NCBI RefSeq assembly: GCF_023277115.1
Contig: NZ_JALQCS010000001.1
Coordinates: 1,234,001-1,298,000, forward strand
Reading direction: 5' to 3'
DNA: 64,000 bases
Source: Acidithiobacillus acidisediminis
GTDB lineage: Bacteria > Pseudomonadota > Gammaproteobacteria > Acidithiobacillales > Acidithiobacillaceae
In this document: in pieces, positions 15,983 to 25,272 of the stretch
Layout: each line of letters starts with the position of its first letter
How positions within the stretch are numbered: position 1 is the stretch's first letter
Position numbers and translations under genes: made by a program
Notes under the pieces: generated by a model
The model's database searches: none
What the model saw: the letters and a program-made list of their open reading frames with translations, nothing else
What the model was told of the DNA's origin: nothing

Positions 15983-18799
15983 TTACTCCTCAATGGGCCC
16001 CAGGCCCAGTCGTGTTGTCCATTTCTGCACCTGCAGGGCGGCTCGGTGTAGTGCTGCAGCTTGCGGATCTTGCTTCTCCACCACGGGCGCTTGCAAGCGC
16101 AACCAGCGTCGATTCTCGACAGCGCGCAACAAACGCCAGGCACTCTCCAACTGCTCCACTGCAGATGCATCCCATAGGCCCAGTCGTCCCAGTGCCAAGA
16201 TTCCTTCCCGCGTGCCCTGATGCTGCAGTAGCGCAGGATTCTCCGCAGAAAGAGAAAGAATAGCAAACTGGACGAGAAATTCGATATCCACCAAGGCGCC
16301 AGGGCTCTGTTTGAGATGGAACTGATCTTTCGCTACGGGCTTGTCGCGTAGGATGCGCTGGCGCATGGTGCGAACTTCCTCGACAAGGGTTTCGCGATTG
16401 CGGCGGCGGCAGAGGATTTCCTGCCGGAGCTGGGAAAACGCCTGTCCCAAGGCCGCGCTACCGGCAAGAAAGCGGGCGCGGGTAAGGGCCTGATGCTCCC
16501 AGGTCCAGGCCGAATCGCGCTGATAGCTGCGAAATGCGGAGAGCGAGCTGACCAGCGGCCCGGACTGTCCGCTCGGGCGCAGACGCATATCGATCTCGTA
16601 CAGGGTCCCGGCGCGGGTGAGTACACTCAGAATGTGAATCAATTTTTGACCCAAACGGGCAAACCAGGCGGGTGCGGAGAGCGGAATGCGCCCGTTGCTC
16701 TCGAGTTCTGCAGGCGCATCATACAGAAAGACCAGATCGAGGTCCGAGGCCAATCCCATTTCCCGTCCCCCAAGCTTGCCGTAGGCAATGACCGCAAAGG
16801 GTGGCTCGGCAAAACCGGGCAGGGCGCCATGTTGCGGGAGCATGGCGGCGATGGCCCAGGGGAGGGCGCGTTGCAGGCAAAAGCTGGCCAGGTCGCTGAG
16901 TTCTGGCAATAGTTCGGTTACTTCTCTTTTGCCGGCCCAGAATTCACTGGCCAAGAGCAATAATTCGGTATTCTTGAAGCGGCGCAACAAGTCCATCCGC
17001 TCTTCGAGATCGTGCTCGTGGTCCTCCTCGCTGCTGAAGATCTGCGGCCAGTCGCGCGCGGCGGCGGAACGCTGGCAGAGGAGATCCTCGAGCAGGGAAG
17101 GGAAGCGGATGAGCTCTTGCGTCAGCCAGGGGCTTTCCAGGTACTCTTCGAGGCGACTGAGCCAATGCGGGTTTTCGGCCAGCAGCGCGAGATATTGCGC
17201 TTGGCCGAGGAGGGCATCGAGCAGATGCAGGTAATGCTGCAGCAGCTCTGCGGCGGAGGCCTGGGCCAGTCGTCGCAGAATGGCGGGCATCAGAACATCG
17301 AGCCGCGCCTGTCCGCGTCGCGAAAGCTGCAGGACTCTTCGGCTGCGGGCAAAACTCCGCAGGTTGCGCCAGTTTTCCTCGGGATCTCTCTTGCCAATGA
17401 GCCGTGACCAGCCCTCTGGCATCTTCTCGTCGATGGCATCGCGGGCGGTCAGCCAGGCAATTTGCGCTGGGTCTTTCGCTTCTGCTGTGGATGGTGTCGG
17501 AAGCACATGCTGAAAGAGCGCATGTACCTGCGCCCGGCCCCGTTTGATTTCTTCCTGCAAGTCCTCGGGGCTTGCGTACTCCAGGGCGCAGGTCAAACGC
17601 AGCCAGCCCAGAGCGTCCTGGGGCAAGATCTGGGTTTGCCGATCCTCCACCATTTGCAGCGCATGCTCCACCCGCCGCCAGAGGCGGTAATAGTGTCGCA
17701 GCGTCTCCACCTGTTCCTCCTCCAGGAGACCCGCTGCCGCGATCTGATCGAGGGTACATAGGGTGTTGCGCTCGCGCAGCAGAGGCAGGCGACCGCCGTG
17801 GATCAGCTGTAGGGATTGGACGATGAACTCGATTTCGCGGATCCCGCCCAATCCCTTCTTGATATCCTGACTGGCTTGACCCTGCTCGGCGTCCATCAGG
17901 GCCTTGACGCGACGTAAGCCAGCGAGGGCGGTGAAGTCGAGATAGCGACGATATAAAAAGGGTTGCAGGCGTTCCCATAGGGCCTCGCCAAAGGCAATAT
18001 CGCCAACGACGGTGCGCGCCTTGAGCAGGGCATAGCGCTCCCAGCTGCGGCCATGGCGATGATAATACTGTTCCAGTGCCTCCGCCGTGACGCAGAGGGG
18101 GCCAGCGTCGCCAAAGGGGCGTAACCGCATGTCGACGCGAAAGACAAAACCTTCGGCGCGCAGCTCTGCCAGGGCACGAATCAACCATTGCCCAAGACGC
18201 TGGAAGTAGCTGCCATTGTCGAGGGGTAGGGGGCCATCGGTATCGCCGGCGGCACCGTAGACGAAGAGCAGGTCGATGTCCGACGAGAGATTGAGTTCTT
18301 TCCCGCCCAGCTTGCCCATCGCAAACACCACGAAAGGAACTTCCTTTCCCTGCTCATCCCGCGGGTGGCCATGACGTTTACTCAACCTTTCCTGCCCATA
18401 GGCGAGGGCCGCCGTAAGGGTCTCTTCGGCCAGTTGGGTGAGATACTGCAGGGTATCGTCCAAGGCAGCGGGCCCGCGCAGATCTTGCCAGACGATCTGC
18501 AACCATCGGTCCTGGCGGTAGCGGCGCAGCGAGATCAGAAAATCCTCTTCGCCCATTTCGATGTCCCAGCGGAGAGGGGTGGCTGGTGCGATCATCTTGC
18601 CCAGCATGCGGGTGTCCTGCTGCAAACAGCGTCGGGCAAAGGGGCTGGCAACGAGTAGGCGCCACAGTCGCCGTTGTTCTGCCTGCCCCATATCTTGTCC
18701 CTGCGCTGCGAGCTGCGCATGGGATTGAGTGACTTGTGCCGCCTCTTCTGGAAACGCGTCTAGCTGGGCGAGACAATGCGGGCGAACGACGTTGGGCAT
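15983..18799 (-). CDS. glnE: Bifunctional glutamine synthetase adenylyltransferase/adenylyl-removing enzyme
   Basis: GlnE sets glutamine synthetase activity by adding AMP to a tyrosine of each subunit or removing it, under PII control. The 938-residue length suits the family. There are two nucleotidyltransferase domains: the N-terminal deadenylylase with KLGGKELNLSSDIDLLF (about residue 165) and the C-terminal adenylylase with KLGGREMGLASDLDLVF (about 675). Each has the paired Asp residues that bind metal, separated by the PII-responsive helical region. It is the first gene of an operon with ilvE. Confidence 0.96.
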   Translation of the reverse strand: MPNVVRPHCLAQLDAFPEEAAQVTQSHAQLAAQGQDMGQAEQRRLWRLLVASPFARRCLQQDTRMLGKMIAPATPLRWDIEMGEEDFLISLRRYRQDRWLQIVWQDLRGPAALDDTLQYLTQLAEETLTAALAYGQERLSKRHGHPRDEQGKEVPFVVFAMGKLGGKELNLSSDIDLLFVYGAAGDTDGPLPLDNGSYFQRLGQWLIRALAELRAEGFVFRVDMRLRPFGDAGPLCVTAEALEQYYHRHGRSWERYALLKARTVVGDIAFGEALWERLQPFLYRRYLDFTALAGLRRVKALMDAEQGQASQDIKKGLGGIREIEFIVQSLQLIHGGRLPLLRERNTLCTLDQIAAAGLLEEEQVETLRHYYRLWRRVEHALQMVEDRQTQILPQDALGWLRLTCALEYASPEDLQEEIKRGRAQVHALFQHVLPTPSTAEAKDPAQIAWLTARDAIDEKMPEGWSRLIGKRDPEENWRNLRSFARSRRVLQLSRRGQARLDVLMPAILRRLAQASAAELLQHYLHLLDALLGQAQYLALLAENPHWLSRLEEYLESPWLTQELIRFPSLLEDLLCQRSAAARDWPQIFSSEEDHEHDLEERMDLLRRFKNTELLLLASEFWAGKREVTELLPELSDLASFCLQRALPWAIAAMLPQHGALPGFAEPPFAVIAYGKLGGREMGLASDLDLVFLYDAPAELESNGRIPLSAPAWFARLGQKLIHILSVLTRAGTLYEIDMRLRPSGQSGPLVSSLSAFRSYQRDSAWTWEHQALTRARFLAGSAALGQAFSQLRQEILCRRRNRETLVEEVRTMRQRILRDKPVAKDQFHLKQSPGALVDIEFLVQFAILSLSAENPALLQHQGTREGILALGRLGLWDASAVEQLESAWRLLRAVENRRWLRLQAPVVEKQDPQAAALHRAALQVQKWTTRLGLGPIEE

Positions 18800-18851
18800 G
18801 AGCGGTCTCCGCAGCTTGGGCTACCTGCAATGATACGCAGATGTTTTGCGC

Positions 18852-18881
18852 TTGTAAGGTTTGGGCTGCTCTTGTTAGAAT
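18852..18881 (+). promoter_or_regulatory. Promoter of tRNA-Leu
   Basis: TTGTAA at 18852 and TAGAAT at 18876, 18 bases apart, end about 10 bases before the mature tRNA 5' end. Confidence 0.6.
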
Positions 18882-18891
18882 CGAAGAATTA

Positions 18892-18978
18892 GCCGGGATG
18901 GCGGAATTGGTAGACGCGCCGGACTCAAAATCCGGTGGTGGTGACACCGTGTCGGTTCGACTCCGACTCTCGGTACCA
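18892..18978 (+). tRNA. tRNA-Leu (anticodon CAA)
   Basis: This 87-base tRNA has a long variable arm (class II). The anticodon loop CTCAAAA gives anticodon CAA. The acceptor arms GCCGGGA and TCTCGGT pair with two G-U pairs. The T arm reads GGTTCGACTCC, and ACCA is encoded. It is followed directly by a strong terminator. Confidence 0.97.
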
Positions 18979-18989
18979 TCAGTGTAAAG

Positions 18990-19012
18990 AACCCGGGCTT
19001 CCGGGTTTTTTT
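18990..19012 (+). terminator. Rho-independent terminator after tRNA-Leu
   Basis: AACCCGG, loop GCTT, CCGGGTT, continuing into a run of seven T. The position is right for termination of the tRNA transcript. Confidence 0.9.
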
Positions 19013-19044
19013 GCGGCGGCTCGGCCGTCAATGGAGAAGGAATC

Positions 19045-19554
19045 TTGCAAACACGGATACCGTATCGTTGGCTGGCCCTGGCTTCCTTGTTGGCAGCCGC
19101 CCCTCTCAGTGGTTGTGTAGCATTGCTTGGTGCCGGCGCAGGAGCTGGCGGCGTCGCCTACGTAGAGAATGGCGGGGTAGCCAACTATTACGCCTATTAT
19201 CCGGTGAGTGTGGCGCGCGCCAGTTCGGCTGCCCAGGCAGCCTTTTCTCAGGTGGGGATCCGCTATGAGGGCATGATCCAGAAAAGTCCACAGGAGATCC
19301 TGATCGAGGGCAGCGATGCCCAGGGACAGCGCGTCAAGGTGACCATCCACTCGATGGCTACGGATGTTAGTAAGGTCAATATTCGTGTCGGCACCCTTGG
19401 TGATCGCAAGGTCTCTCTGGCCTTCCAGCAGGCCCTTTCCAACCAGCTCGGCATACAGCCGAGCAGTCAGGAACCCGCCGCGGTGCAGCCGCCGGCGCCC
19501 ACAGCTCCTGCGCCCGCCGCAGCGCCAGAGCAACAGACCATTCCGTTGCAGTAG
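19045..19554 (+). CDS. DUF3568-like lipoprotein
   Basis: The 169-residue protein starts at a TTG (19045) preceded by GAAGGA. It has a signal sequence with lipobox LSGC (Cys about 24), a glycine-rich segment, YYPVSVARASSAAQAAF, and a beta-rich domain with VKVTIHSMATDVSKVNIRVG typical of DUF3568 lipoproteins. A long Pro/Ala tail follows. These proteins are anchored in the cell envelope and have no known function. It ends 10 bp from the convergent pyrD. Confidence 0.75.
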   Translation: MQTRIPYRWLALASLLAAAPLSGCVALLGAGAGAGGVAYVENGGVANYYAYYPVSVARASSAAQAAFSQVGIRYEGMIQKSPQEILIEGSDAQGQRVKVTIHSMATDVSKVNIRVGTLGDRKVSLAFQQALSNQLGIQPSSQEPAAVQPPAPTAPAPAAAPEQQTIPLQ

Positions 19555-19563
19555 ACTCCGCGC

Positions 19564-20643
19564 TCAGGCGGAGCCTTGACCGATGGCGGCGCCCAGGTCG
19601 GTAAATCCATCGCGCCGCAGCAAGTTCGCGAGCTGCTCGGGGAAATCGCGTAACAGCGCGCTGCCACCCCAGATCCAACCGCTATACAGCTGCACCAAGC
19701 TGGCTCCCGCCAGGATCTTGGCATAGGCATCCGCAGCCGAGAAAATGCCGCCGACCCCGATGATGGGTAAGGCACCTGCGCTGGCGCGAAACAGTTCGCT
19801 CACGATGCGGGTGGACAGATCGCGCAAGGGGGCACCACTCAGGCCGCCACTTTCCTGCGGATGCGGCCAGCCGGCTGGACGGGAGAGGGTGGTATTCCCG
19901 GCGATGAAGCCATCGAGCAATCCTGGCTTGGCTTGGGCAAGTTCGCCCAGGGCAACGACTTCCTCGCCCTCCAGGTCGGGGGCAATCTTGAGCAGCAAGG
20001 GAAGATGATCGGCGTTGTTCTGCTGCTGTAGCGCGCGCAGCTGCTGGAGCAGCGGACGTAGAACCTCAAGCTGTTGCAGGCGTCGAAGCCCCGGCGTGTT
20101 GGGCGAGCTGACGTTGACCACTAAATAATCGGCATAGGGTGCCAGACAGCGCAGGACCGCCGCGTAGTCCTGCGCGGCATCCTCCATGGGCGTGTCCTTG
20201 TTCTTGCCAAGGTTGATGCCGACGGGGATCGATTGAGAACCCGCGCGGCGGAGATTCTCCGCGACCTGCTCCATGCCCGCACTGGGAAAGCCCAGGCGAT
20301 TGATTACCGCCTTTTCGTGCGGATAGCGAAACAGCCGCGGTTGCGGGTTGCCGGGCTGGGCGCGGGGGGTGACTGTGCCAATCTCGACGAAGGCGAAGCC
20401 CATTGCTGAGAGGGTGGGCAGGGCACGGGCGTCCTTGTCAAAGCCCGCGGCAAGACCGAGGGGGTGGTGAAAGCGTAATCCCCAAATTTCTTGCTGGAGC
20501 ATGGGATCAATAGGCCGTGCAGGCCACAGATGGCTGCGTGTGCGCGGCATGCGTGCCAGGACTTCGAGGTTATGTAAAGTCCATTCATGCGCCCGCTCGG
20601 GATCCGTTTGGAACAGAACCCTGCGTAGCAGTGTCTCGATCAT
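19564..20643 (-). CDS. pyrD: Dihydroorotate dehydrogenase (quinone), class 2
   Basis: PyrD oxidises dihydroorotate to orotate in pyrimidine synthesis and passes electrons to the quinone pool at the inner membrane. The 359-residue chain has the N-terminal amphipathic helices of class 2 enzymes ([19 protein letters not shown]), FMN contacts in [10 protein letters not shown], and [12 protein letters not shown] with the catalytic serine. [10 protein letters not shown] is the late phosphate-binding segment. Its start codon overlaps the hemF stop by four bases (ATGA), placing it last in the purH-purD-tsaC-hemF-pyrD operon. Confidence 0.96.
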   Translation of the reverse strand: MIETLLRRVLFQTDPERAHEWTLHNLEVLARMPRTRSHLWPARPIDPMLQQEIWGLRFHHPLGLAAGFDKDARALPTLSAMGFAFVEIGTVTPRAQPGNPQPRLFRYPHEKAVINRLGFPSAGMEQVAENLRRAGSQSIPVGINLGKNKDTPMEDAAQDYAAVLRCLAPYADYLVVNVSSPNTPGLRRLQQLEVLRPLLQQLRALQQQNNADHLPLLLKIAPDLEGEEVVALGELAQAKPGLLDGFIAGNTTLSRPAGWPHPQESGGLSGAPLRDLSTRIVSELFRASAGALPIIGVGGIFSAADAYAKILAGASLVQLYSGWIWGGSALLRDFPEQLANLLRRDGFTDLGAAIGQGSA

Positions 20644-21530
20644 GCCCAGTCTCTTGGGGTCAGAAATTCTTCTTTCAGTCTCGCTTCCGGGCTGCCTGGT
20701 TCGCCCTGCCAGTCATATTCCCAGGCGGCAAGGGGGGGCAGGGACATGAGAATGCTCTCGGTGCGTCCCCCGGACTGCAGGCCAAAAAGGGTACCGCGAT
20801 CGTAGACCAGGTTGAATTCGACATAGCGTCCGCGCCGCAGCAACTGAAACTGACGCTCTCGCCCACCATAGGGCAGGTCGCGGCGGCGCGCCGCGATGGG
20901 CAGATAGCTGGGCAAAAAGCTCTGCGCTACATCTTCCCAGAAGGCCTGGAGTGCCTTGCCGTCTCCCTGTAGGTCGTCGAAAAAGATCCCGCCCACACCG
21001 CGCATTTCGTTGCGGTGACGAATGGTGAAATAGGTATCGCACCAGTCCTTGAAGCGCGGGTAATATGCTGGATCGTGGCGGTCACAGGCGCTTTTCAGTG
21101 TGCTATGGAAGTGCTGGGCATCCTCAGCAAAGCCGTAGATCGGCGTCAGGTCGGCGCCACCGCCAAACCACCAGACTTCACCCGCCTGAAAAAAACGATA
21201 ATTCATGTGCACGATGGGTACGTAGGGATTGCGAGGATGCAGGACCAGAGACACCCCCAGGGCGTGAAAGGGCTTCCCCGCAATCTGGGGACGGGTGGCG
21301 GTGGCGGAGGCCGGTAGTTGGGTGCCTTGAACACGGGAGAAATTGACCCCGCCTTTCTCGAAAAGATCCCCCTCGGCGATCACCCGGGTGCGGCCACCAC
21401 CTCCCTCAGTGCGTTCCCAGCGGTCTTCGTGAAACTGCGCGACACCATCTGCGGCGGCAAGTTGGTCACAGATCTGGTCTTGTAGTTGCAGTAAAAAATG
21501 TTCCAATTCATCCAGCTTTGGCACAGTCAT
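20640..21530 (-). CDS. hemF: Oxygen-dependent coproporphyrinogen III oxidase
   Basis: HemF converts coproporphyrinogen III to protoporphyrinogen IX using O2, in the cytoplasm. The 296-residue length matches the family. Signature blocks include [39 protein letters not shown]-like [16 protein letters not shown] and [16 protein letters not shown] use the ATG at 21530, which overlaps the tsaC stop by one base; longer in-frame starts would run through tsaC. The aerobic form of the enzyme fits an organism that respires O2 through bd oxidases. Confidence 0.96.
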   Translation of the reverse strand: MTVPKLDELEHFLLQLQDQICDQLAAADGVAQFHEDRWERTEGGGGRTRVIAEGDLFEKGGVNFSRVQGTQLPASATATRPQIAGKPFHALGVSLVLHPRNPYVPIVHMNYRFFQAGEVWWFGGGADLTPIYGFAEDAQHFHSTLKSACDRHDPAYYPRFKDWCDTYFTIRHRNEMRGVGGIFFDDLQGDGKALQAFWEDVAQSFLPSYLPIAARRRDLPYGGRERQFQLLRRGRYVEFNLVYDRGTLFGLQSGGRTESILMSLPPLAAWEYDWQGEPGSPEARLKEEFLTPRDWA

Positions 21531-22093
21531 CAGCCACTCCTGAGTAATTTGCCGCTGCGAGCATCGAGAATGCGGCTTGGACGCCGTTGTCCACCCAATC
21601 GAGCTGGGAGTACGGTCACCCGGCCACCAAAATATCTTAGCACTTGGCGCAGAGAGCGCGCCGGTTTTTTCCCCGCCGGATTGGCGCTGGTAGAGACGAT
21701 GGCAGCGCCAAAACCGGCACTGAGGCGGCATACCCCGGGATGGGCGCTGACGCGCATGGCAATGCCGCGGTGCCGGCCGCGAATCCAGCTCGGGCAGCGC
21801 GCCCGCGCGGGCAGGACCAAGGTCGTACCGGGCCAGTACTGTGCCGGATCGAGGCATAGGGGAATGTCACGCTGCCAATAGTCGTAGGTATGTCGCTGGT
21901 GGCCCGTGATGAGCAGAACGCCCTTTTTTTGTGGGCGTCTTTTCAGGCGCAGGATCTTGCGGAAGGCACGTCGCTGTCGTGGATCGCAGCCTAGACCCCA
22001 GACCCCTTCCGTGGGATAGGCCAGAACCCCGCCCCGCCGTAGGCAGGAGACGGCTCGACGCAGGGCGCGGCGGCGTGGCTGGCGCGGCAACAT
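21530..22093 (-). CDS. tsaC: Threonylcarbamoyl-AMP synthase (TsaC/YrdC)
   Basis: TsaC makes the threonylcarbamoyl-AMP used to form t6A37 in ANN-decoding tRNAs. The 187 residues contain the YrdC fold signatures: [39 protein letters not shown], the [12 protein letters not shown] region and STSANPAG. It has no C-terminal Sua5 domain, so it is the short TsaC type. Arg content is unusually high. It lies 14 bp after purD and is coupled to hemF. Confidence 0.93.
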   Translation of the reverse strand: MLPRQPRRRALRRAVSCLRRGGVLAYPTEGVWGLGCDPRQRRAFRKILRLKRRPQKKGVLLITGHQRHTYDYWQRDIPLCLDPAQYWPGTTLVLPARARCPSWIRGRHRGIAMRVSAHPGVCRLSAGFGAAIVSTSANPAGKKPARSLRQVLRYFGGRVTVLPARLGGQRRPSRILDARSGKLLRSG

Positions 22094-22107
22094 GTCCCCG
22101 CGTCCTC

Positions 22108-23367
22108 CTAGCTACGACTCCGCGCCCGCCAGCCGATGTCCTTGCGCAGCTGCTGGCCCGGCCAGTGAATACCCGCTGCCAAGTCATAGGCGCGCTGCTG
22201 GGCATGGGCAACACTGGCTCCCAGCGCAGTCACACCCAGCACGCGCCCTCCCGCCGTAACGATGTCGCCATCGCGAGTGGCGGTGCCGGCATGGAAAATC
22301 TTGGTGTGTTCCGCTTCGTGGACAGGAAGACCGAGAATAGGGCTACCACTGCGCACGGCTTCGGGATAGCCAGGTGCGGCGAGCACAACACACAGCGCGG
22401 TGCGAGGATCCCAGTCGAGGGTGGTTGGTAAGGGATCCGCCAGGGCTGCCGCCCGTAGGACCGGGTACAGGTCGGAGCGTAACCGCAACAGCAGCGGCTG
22501 GGTCTCCGGGTCACCCAGTCGGCAGTTGAATTCCAGAACCTTTGGCCCGTCTCGGGTGATCATCAGGCCGGCGTAGAGAAAACCGCGAAAACTCAGCCCC
22601 TCCGCCTGTAGCGCGCGTGCCATGGGTTGCATCACTTCCCGCCGCACTCGCTCGTTCATGGCGGTGTCGAGAATAGGGGCGGGCGAATAGGCACCCATGC
22701 CACCGGTATTTGGTCCTTGATCACCGTCACCCAAGCGCTTGTGATCCTGAGAACCGGCCAGGGGCAGCACCTGTCCCTCACTGAGGATGGCAATGAAACT
22801 GGCCTCTTCCCCTTCGAGAAACTCCTCCAGTAGTACGGGGCCCCAGGCAAGGAAGCGGGCGAGGGCCTCCTCGGCCTCCGCACGGGTAGCAGCGATTACG
22901 ACGCCCTTGCCACTGGCAAGTCCGTCTGCTTTGACGACAATGGGTAGAGCGCAGCTCTGGAGAAACTGGCGCCCGGCCTCAAGGGAGGTGAAACGACCAT
23001 AGGCGGCAGTGGGAATGCCGTGGCGCTCCATGAATTCCTTGGCAAAGGCCTTGCTGCCTTCCAGGCGTGCCGCCGCCGCGTTCGGCCCAAAAACGGAAAT
23101 ACCACTGCGTCGTAAGGCATCGGACACGCCGGTCACGAGGGGGGCCTCCGGTCCGATCACGACCAAGGCAATCCGTTCTGCGTGGGCGGCGCTGATCAGC
23201 GTCGAGCTATCCAGAGGGGAAAGGGGCAAATTGCGACATTTGTCTTCCTGGGCCGTACCCGGATTGCCCGGCACACAGAGCACTTCTTCTATCGCAGGGG
23301 ATTGCGCAAGTTTCCAAGCGATAGCGTGTTCCCGCCCGCCGCTACCGAGCACCATGACCTTACTCAT
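22108..23367 (-). CDS. purD: Phosphoribosylamine-glycine ligase (GAR synthetase)
   Basis: PurD joins phosphoribosylamine and glycine with ATP in the second step of purine synthesis. The 419-residue ATP-grasp protein starts at the ATG at 23367 (MSKVMVLGSGGREHA), which has AAGG just upstream; an ATG seven codons earlier is less well placed. Motifs visible are GSGGREHA, PLVTGVSDALR, KADGLASGKGV, LEEFLEGEEAS, DHKRLGDGDQGPNTGGMG and EFNCRLGDPETQ. It follows purH by 13 bp. Confidence 0.96.
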   Translation of the reverse strand: MSKVMVLGSGGREHAIAWKLAQSPAIEEVLCVPGNPGTAQEDKCRNLPLSPLDSSTLISAAHAERIALVVIGPEAPLVTGVSDALRRSGISVFGPNAAAARLEGSKAFAKEFMERHGIPTAAYGRFTSLEAGRQFLQSCALPIVVKADGLASGKGVVIAATRAEAEEALARFLAWGPVLLEEFLEGEEASFIAILSEGQVLPLAGSQDHKRLGDGDQGPNTGGMGAYSPAPILDTAMNERVRREVMQPMARALQAEGLSFRGFLYAGLMITRDGPKVLEFNCRLGDPETQPLLLRLRSDLYPVLRAAALADPLPTTLDWDPRTALCVVLAAPGYPEAVRSGSPILGLPVHEAEHTKIFHAGTATRDGDIVTAGGRVLGVTALGASVAHAQQRAYDLAAGIHWPGQQLRKDIGWRARSRS

Positions 23368-23380
23368 CCTTTGCGTCTCC

Positions 23381-24952
23381 CTACCCATGACGGAAATGCC
23401 GGACTCCGGTGAAGATCATGGCAATGCCTTGCTCATTGGCACTGGCAATGACCTCCTCGTCACGAATCGAGCCGCCGGGTTGAATGATGGCCTTGACCCC
23501 AGTGGCTCCTGCCGCATCGACACCGTCGCGAAAAGGAAAGAAGGCATCGGAGGCGAGGGCCGCACCCTGCAGGGAAAAGCCCAGTTCTTCCGCCTTCGCT
23601 GCACCACAGCGGGCGGCGTCAACGCGGCTCATTTGTCCGGCGCCCACCCCTAGGGTGCGGCCTGCGGCAGCATAGACAATGGCGTTAGAACGGACATGTT
23701 TGGCCACTTTCCAGGCAAAGCGTAGATCCCGGCGCTCTTCTGCCGTGGGCTGCCGTTCGCTGACCACGCGCCAGAGTGTTTCGTCTTCCACCAGATCATC
23801 AAAATCCTGCAGCAGGAGCCCGCCGCGGACGCGCTTGAGATCCCACCCTGCTGCCTGCTGCTGCGTTTCCAACCCGCCGTAGGCCAGAACCCGTAGGTTC
23901 TTTTTCCGCGCCAGGGTAGTGGCAGCCTCGGCTTCTACCTGCGGTGCCAGAATGACCTCGATGAACGACTCGCTCATCACTTGCGCCAGTGCCGCAGTGA
24001 TCGGGCGGTTGCAGGCAATCACGCTGCCAAAGGCCGAAACCGGATCGGCAGACCACGCTCGGGCAAAGGCATCGGCAATGTCCTGGCCGATAGCGGTGCC
24101 GCACGGATTCCCATGTTTGATGATGGCACAGGCGGGTTCGGCAAACTCCCGCACGAGATTGATCGCCGCATCACTGTCGCTGAGGTTGTTGTAGGAAAGT
24201 TCTTTGCCCTGCAGTTGCTGTGCCTGTGCCAGGCCCGACGGACTTGCATCGGCATAGAAAGCGGCGCGCTGATGAGGATTCTCGCCATAGCGCAGGGTCT
24301 GTTGCTGTTCCAGTTGCAAGGTCAGGATGCGCGGGAAATCATCGGGCTCTTCCAGATTGTCCAGATGGCGCGACAGGTGATTCGCGATCAGGCCATCGTA
24401 GCGCGCCGTGTGGGCGAAGACTTTGGCTGCCAACTGAAAGCGTAGCTTGGCGCCGACGCCGCCGCGACTCTGTTCCATCTCTCGTAGCACGGCTTCGTAG
24501 TCTGCGGGGTCAACCACGACGGTGACTCCTTGCCAGTTTTTCGCCCCGGCACGCAGCATCGTCGGCCCGCCGATATCGATCTGTTCGATGGCGTCCTCCA
24601 GACGCACGTCCGGCTGCGCGATCGTCGCCTCGAAGGGGTAGAGATTCACGCAGAGAAGATCGATCGGAGGGATTCCTTGTTGCCGCATGTCTTCTTCGTG
24701 TTTGGGATCGTCGCGGCGGGCCAGCAGTCCGCCGTGGATCTTCGGATGCAGGGTTTTCAGGCGCCCTTCGAGCATCTCCGGGAAACCCGTGTAGTCAGCG
24801 ACTTCGATCACCGCCAACCCCGCTTCGCGCAGCAGGCGCGCCGTACCGCCGGTAGACAGCAGTTCGACATGATGATGCGCAAGTCCTTGCGCAAACGCGA
24901 TCACGCCTTCTTTATCGGAAACGCTGATGAGAGCTCGCCTGATGCCGCCCAT
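23381..24952 (-). CDS. purH: Bifunctional AICAR transformylase/IMP cyclohydrolase
   Basis: PurH performs the last two steps of IMP synthesis. The 523-residue length is standard. The N-terminal cyclohydrolase has [39 protein letters not shown] and [10 protein letters not shown]. The C-terminal transformylase contains the catalytic KHGNPCG (Lys-His) and late blocks [12 protein letters not shown] and [10 protein letters not shown]. It is the first gene of the operon. The 5' leader holds three hairpins ending in a terminator-like structure about 40 bp before the start codon, so expression may be attenuated. Confidence 0.97.
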   Translation of the reverse strand: MGGIRRALISVSDKEGVIAFAQGLAHHHVELLSTGGTARLLREAGLAVIEVADYTGFPEMLEGRLKTLHPKIHGGLLARRDDPKHEEDMRQQGIPPIDLLCVNLYPFEATIAQPDVRLEDAIEQIDIGGPTMLRAGAKNWQGVTVVVDPADYEAVLREMEQSRGGVGAKLRFQLAAKVFAHTARYDGLIANHLSRHLDNLEEPDDFPRILTLQLEQQQTLRYGENPHQRAAFYADASPSGLAQAQQLQGKELSYNNLSDSDAAINLVREFAEPACAIIKHGNPCGTAIGQDIADAFARAWSADPVSAFGSVIACNRPITAALAQVMSESFIEVILAPQVEAEAATTLARKKNLRVLAYGGLETQQQAAGWDLKRVRGGLLLQDFDDLVEDETLWRVVSERQPTAEERRDLRFAWKVAKHVRSNAIVYAAAGRTLGVGAGQMSRVDAARCGAAKAEELGFSLQGAALASDAFFPFRDGVDAAGATGVKAIIQPGGSIRDEEVIASANEQGIAMIFTGVRHFRHG

Positions 24953-25272
24953 ATGACCTCTTGCCTATCGAATAGCCCCCGGGGCTGAAATAAAAAAGGT
25001 ACGATCAGGAATTCCTGTCGTACCCAAACCTCCTGATGGAGGGAGCGTTACGTCTACGTTGCCGGCAGCAACGTAATGGACGAATGTTATACCCATTGCA
25101 CAAGATCTGCAACAGCGTTTGGCGGCGTGCTGCCATTTAGCGGATCTGATGGCGCCTTTGCCGAATCGAGAGAGCGCTGTCCCCGTCTGGGTCCAACCTC
25201 ACGAACGCGGGCGAGCGGTTCCTCTACCCAACTCCCAACGCTACTCGGCGATGGCTGCTAGAGGGGAGGAAT
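24953..25272 (-). promoter_or_regulatory. Structured purH leader with possible promoter
   Basis: Reading toward purH on the minus strand, a possible promoter has -10 TATAAC (25086-25091) and weak -35 candidates (TGTTGC 17 bases or TTGCAG 15 bases upstream). Three hairpins follow: TACGTTGC/GCAACGTA (25055-25075), CCTCC/GGAGG (25029-25042) and the terminator-like stem at 24992-25024. The purH ATG lies about 40 bases further on. The layout suits either a conditional terminator or a small terminated RNA. It does not match the ZTP (pfl) or other purine riboswitch consensus that I know. No protein gene is seen here. Confidence 0.5.
24992..25024 (-). terminator. Strong hairpin plus T-tract in the purH leader
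   Basis: On the minus strand, GGTACGA pairs with TCGTACC around the self-complementary core CAGGAATTCCTG with one bulged base, followed by six T. It is either an attenuator for purH or the terminator of a short upstream RNA. Confidence 0.75.

Noticed and set aside
24953-25110. ZTP (pfl) riboswitch in front of purH
   Set aside because: I looked for the conserved CUGGCG and CCRCCGGGG blocks and did not find them; only generic hairpins are present.
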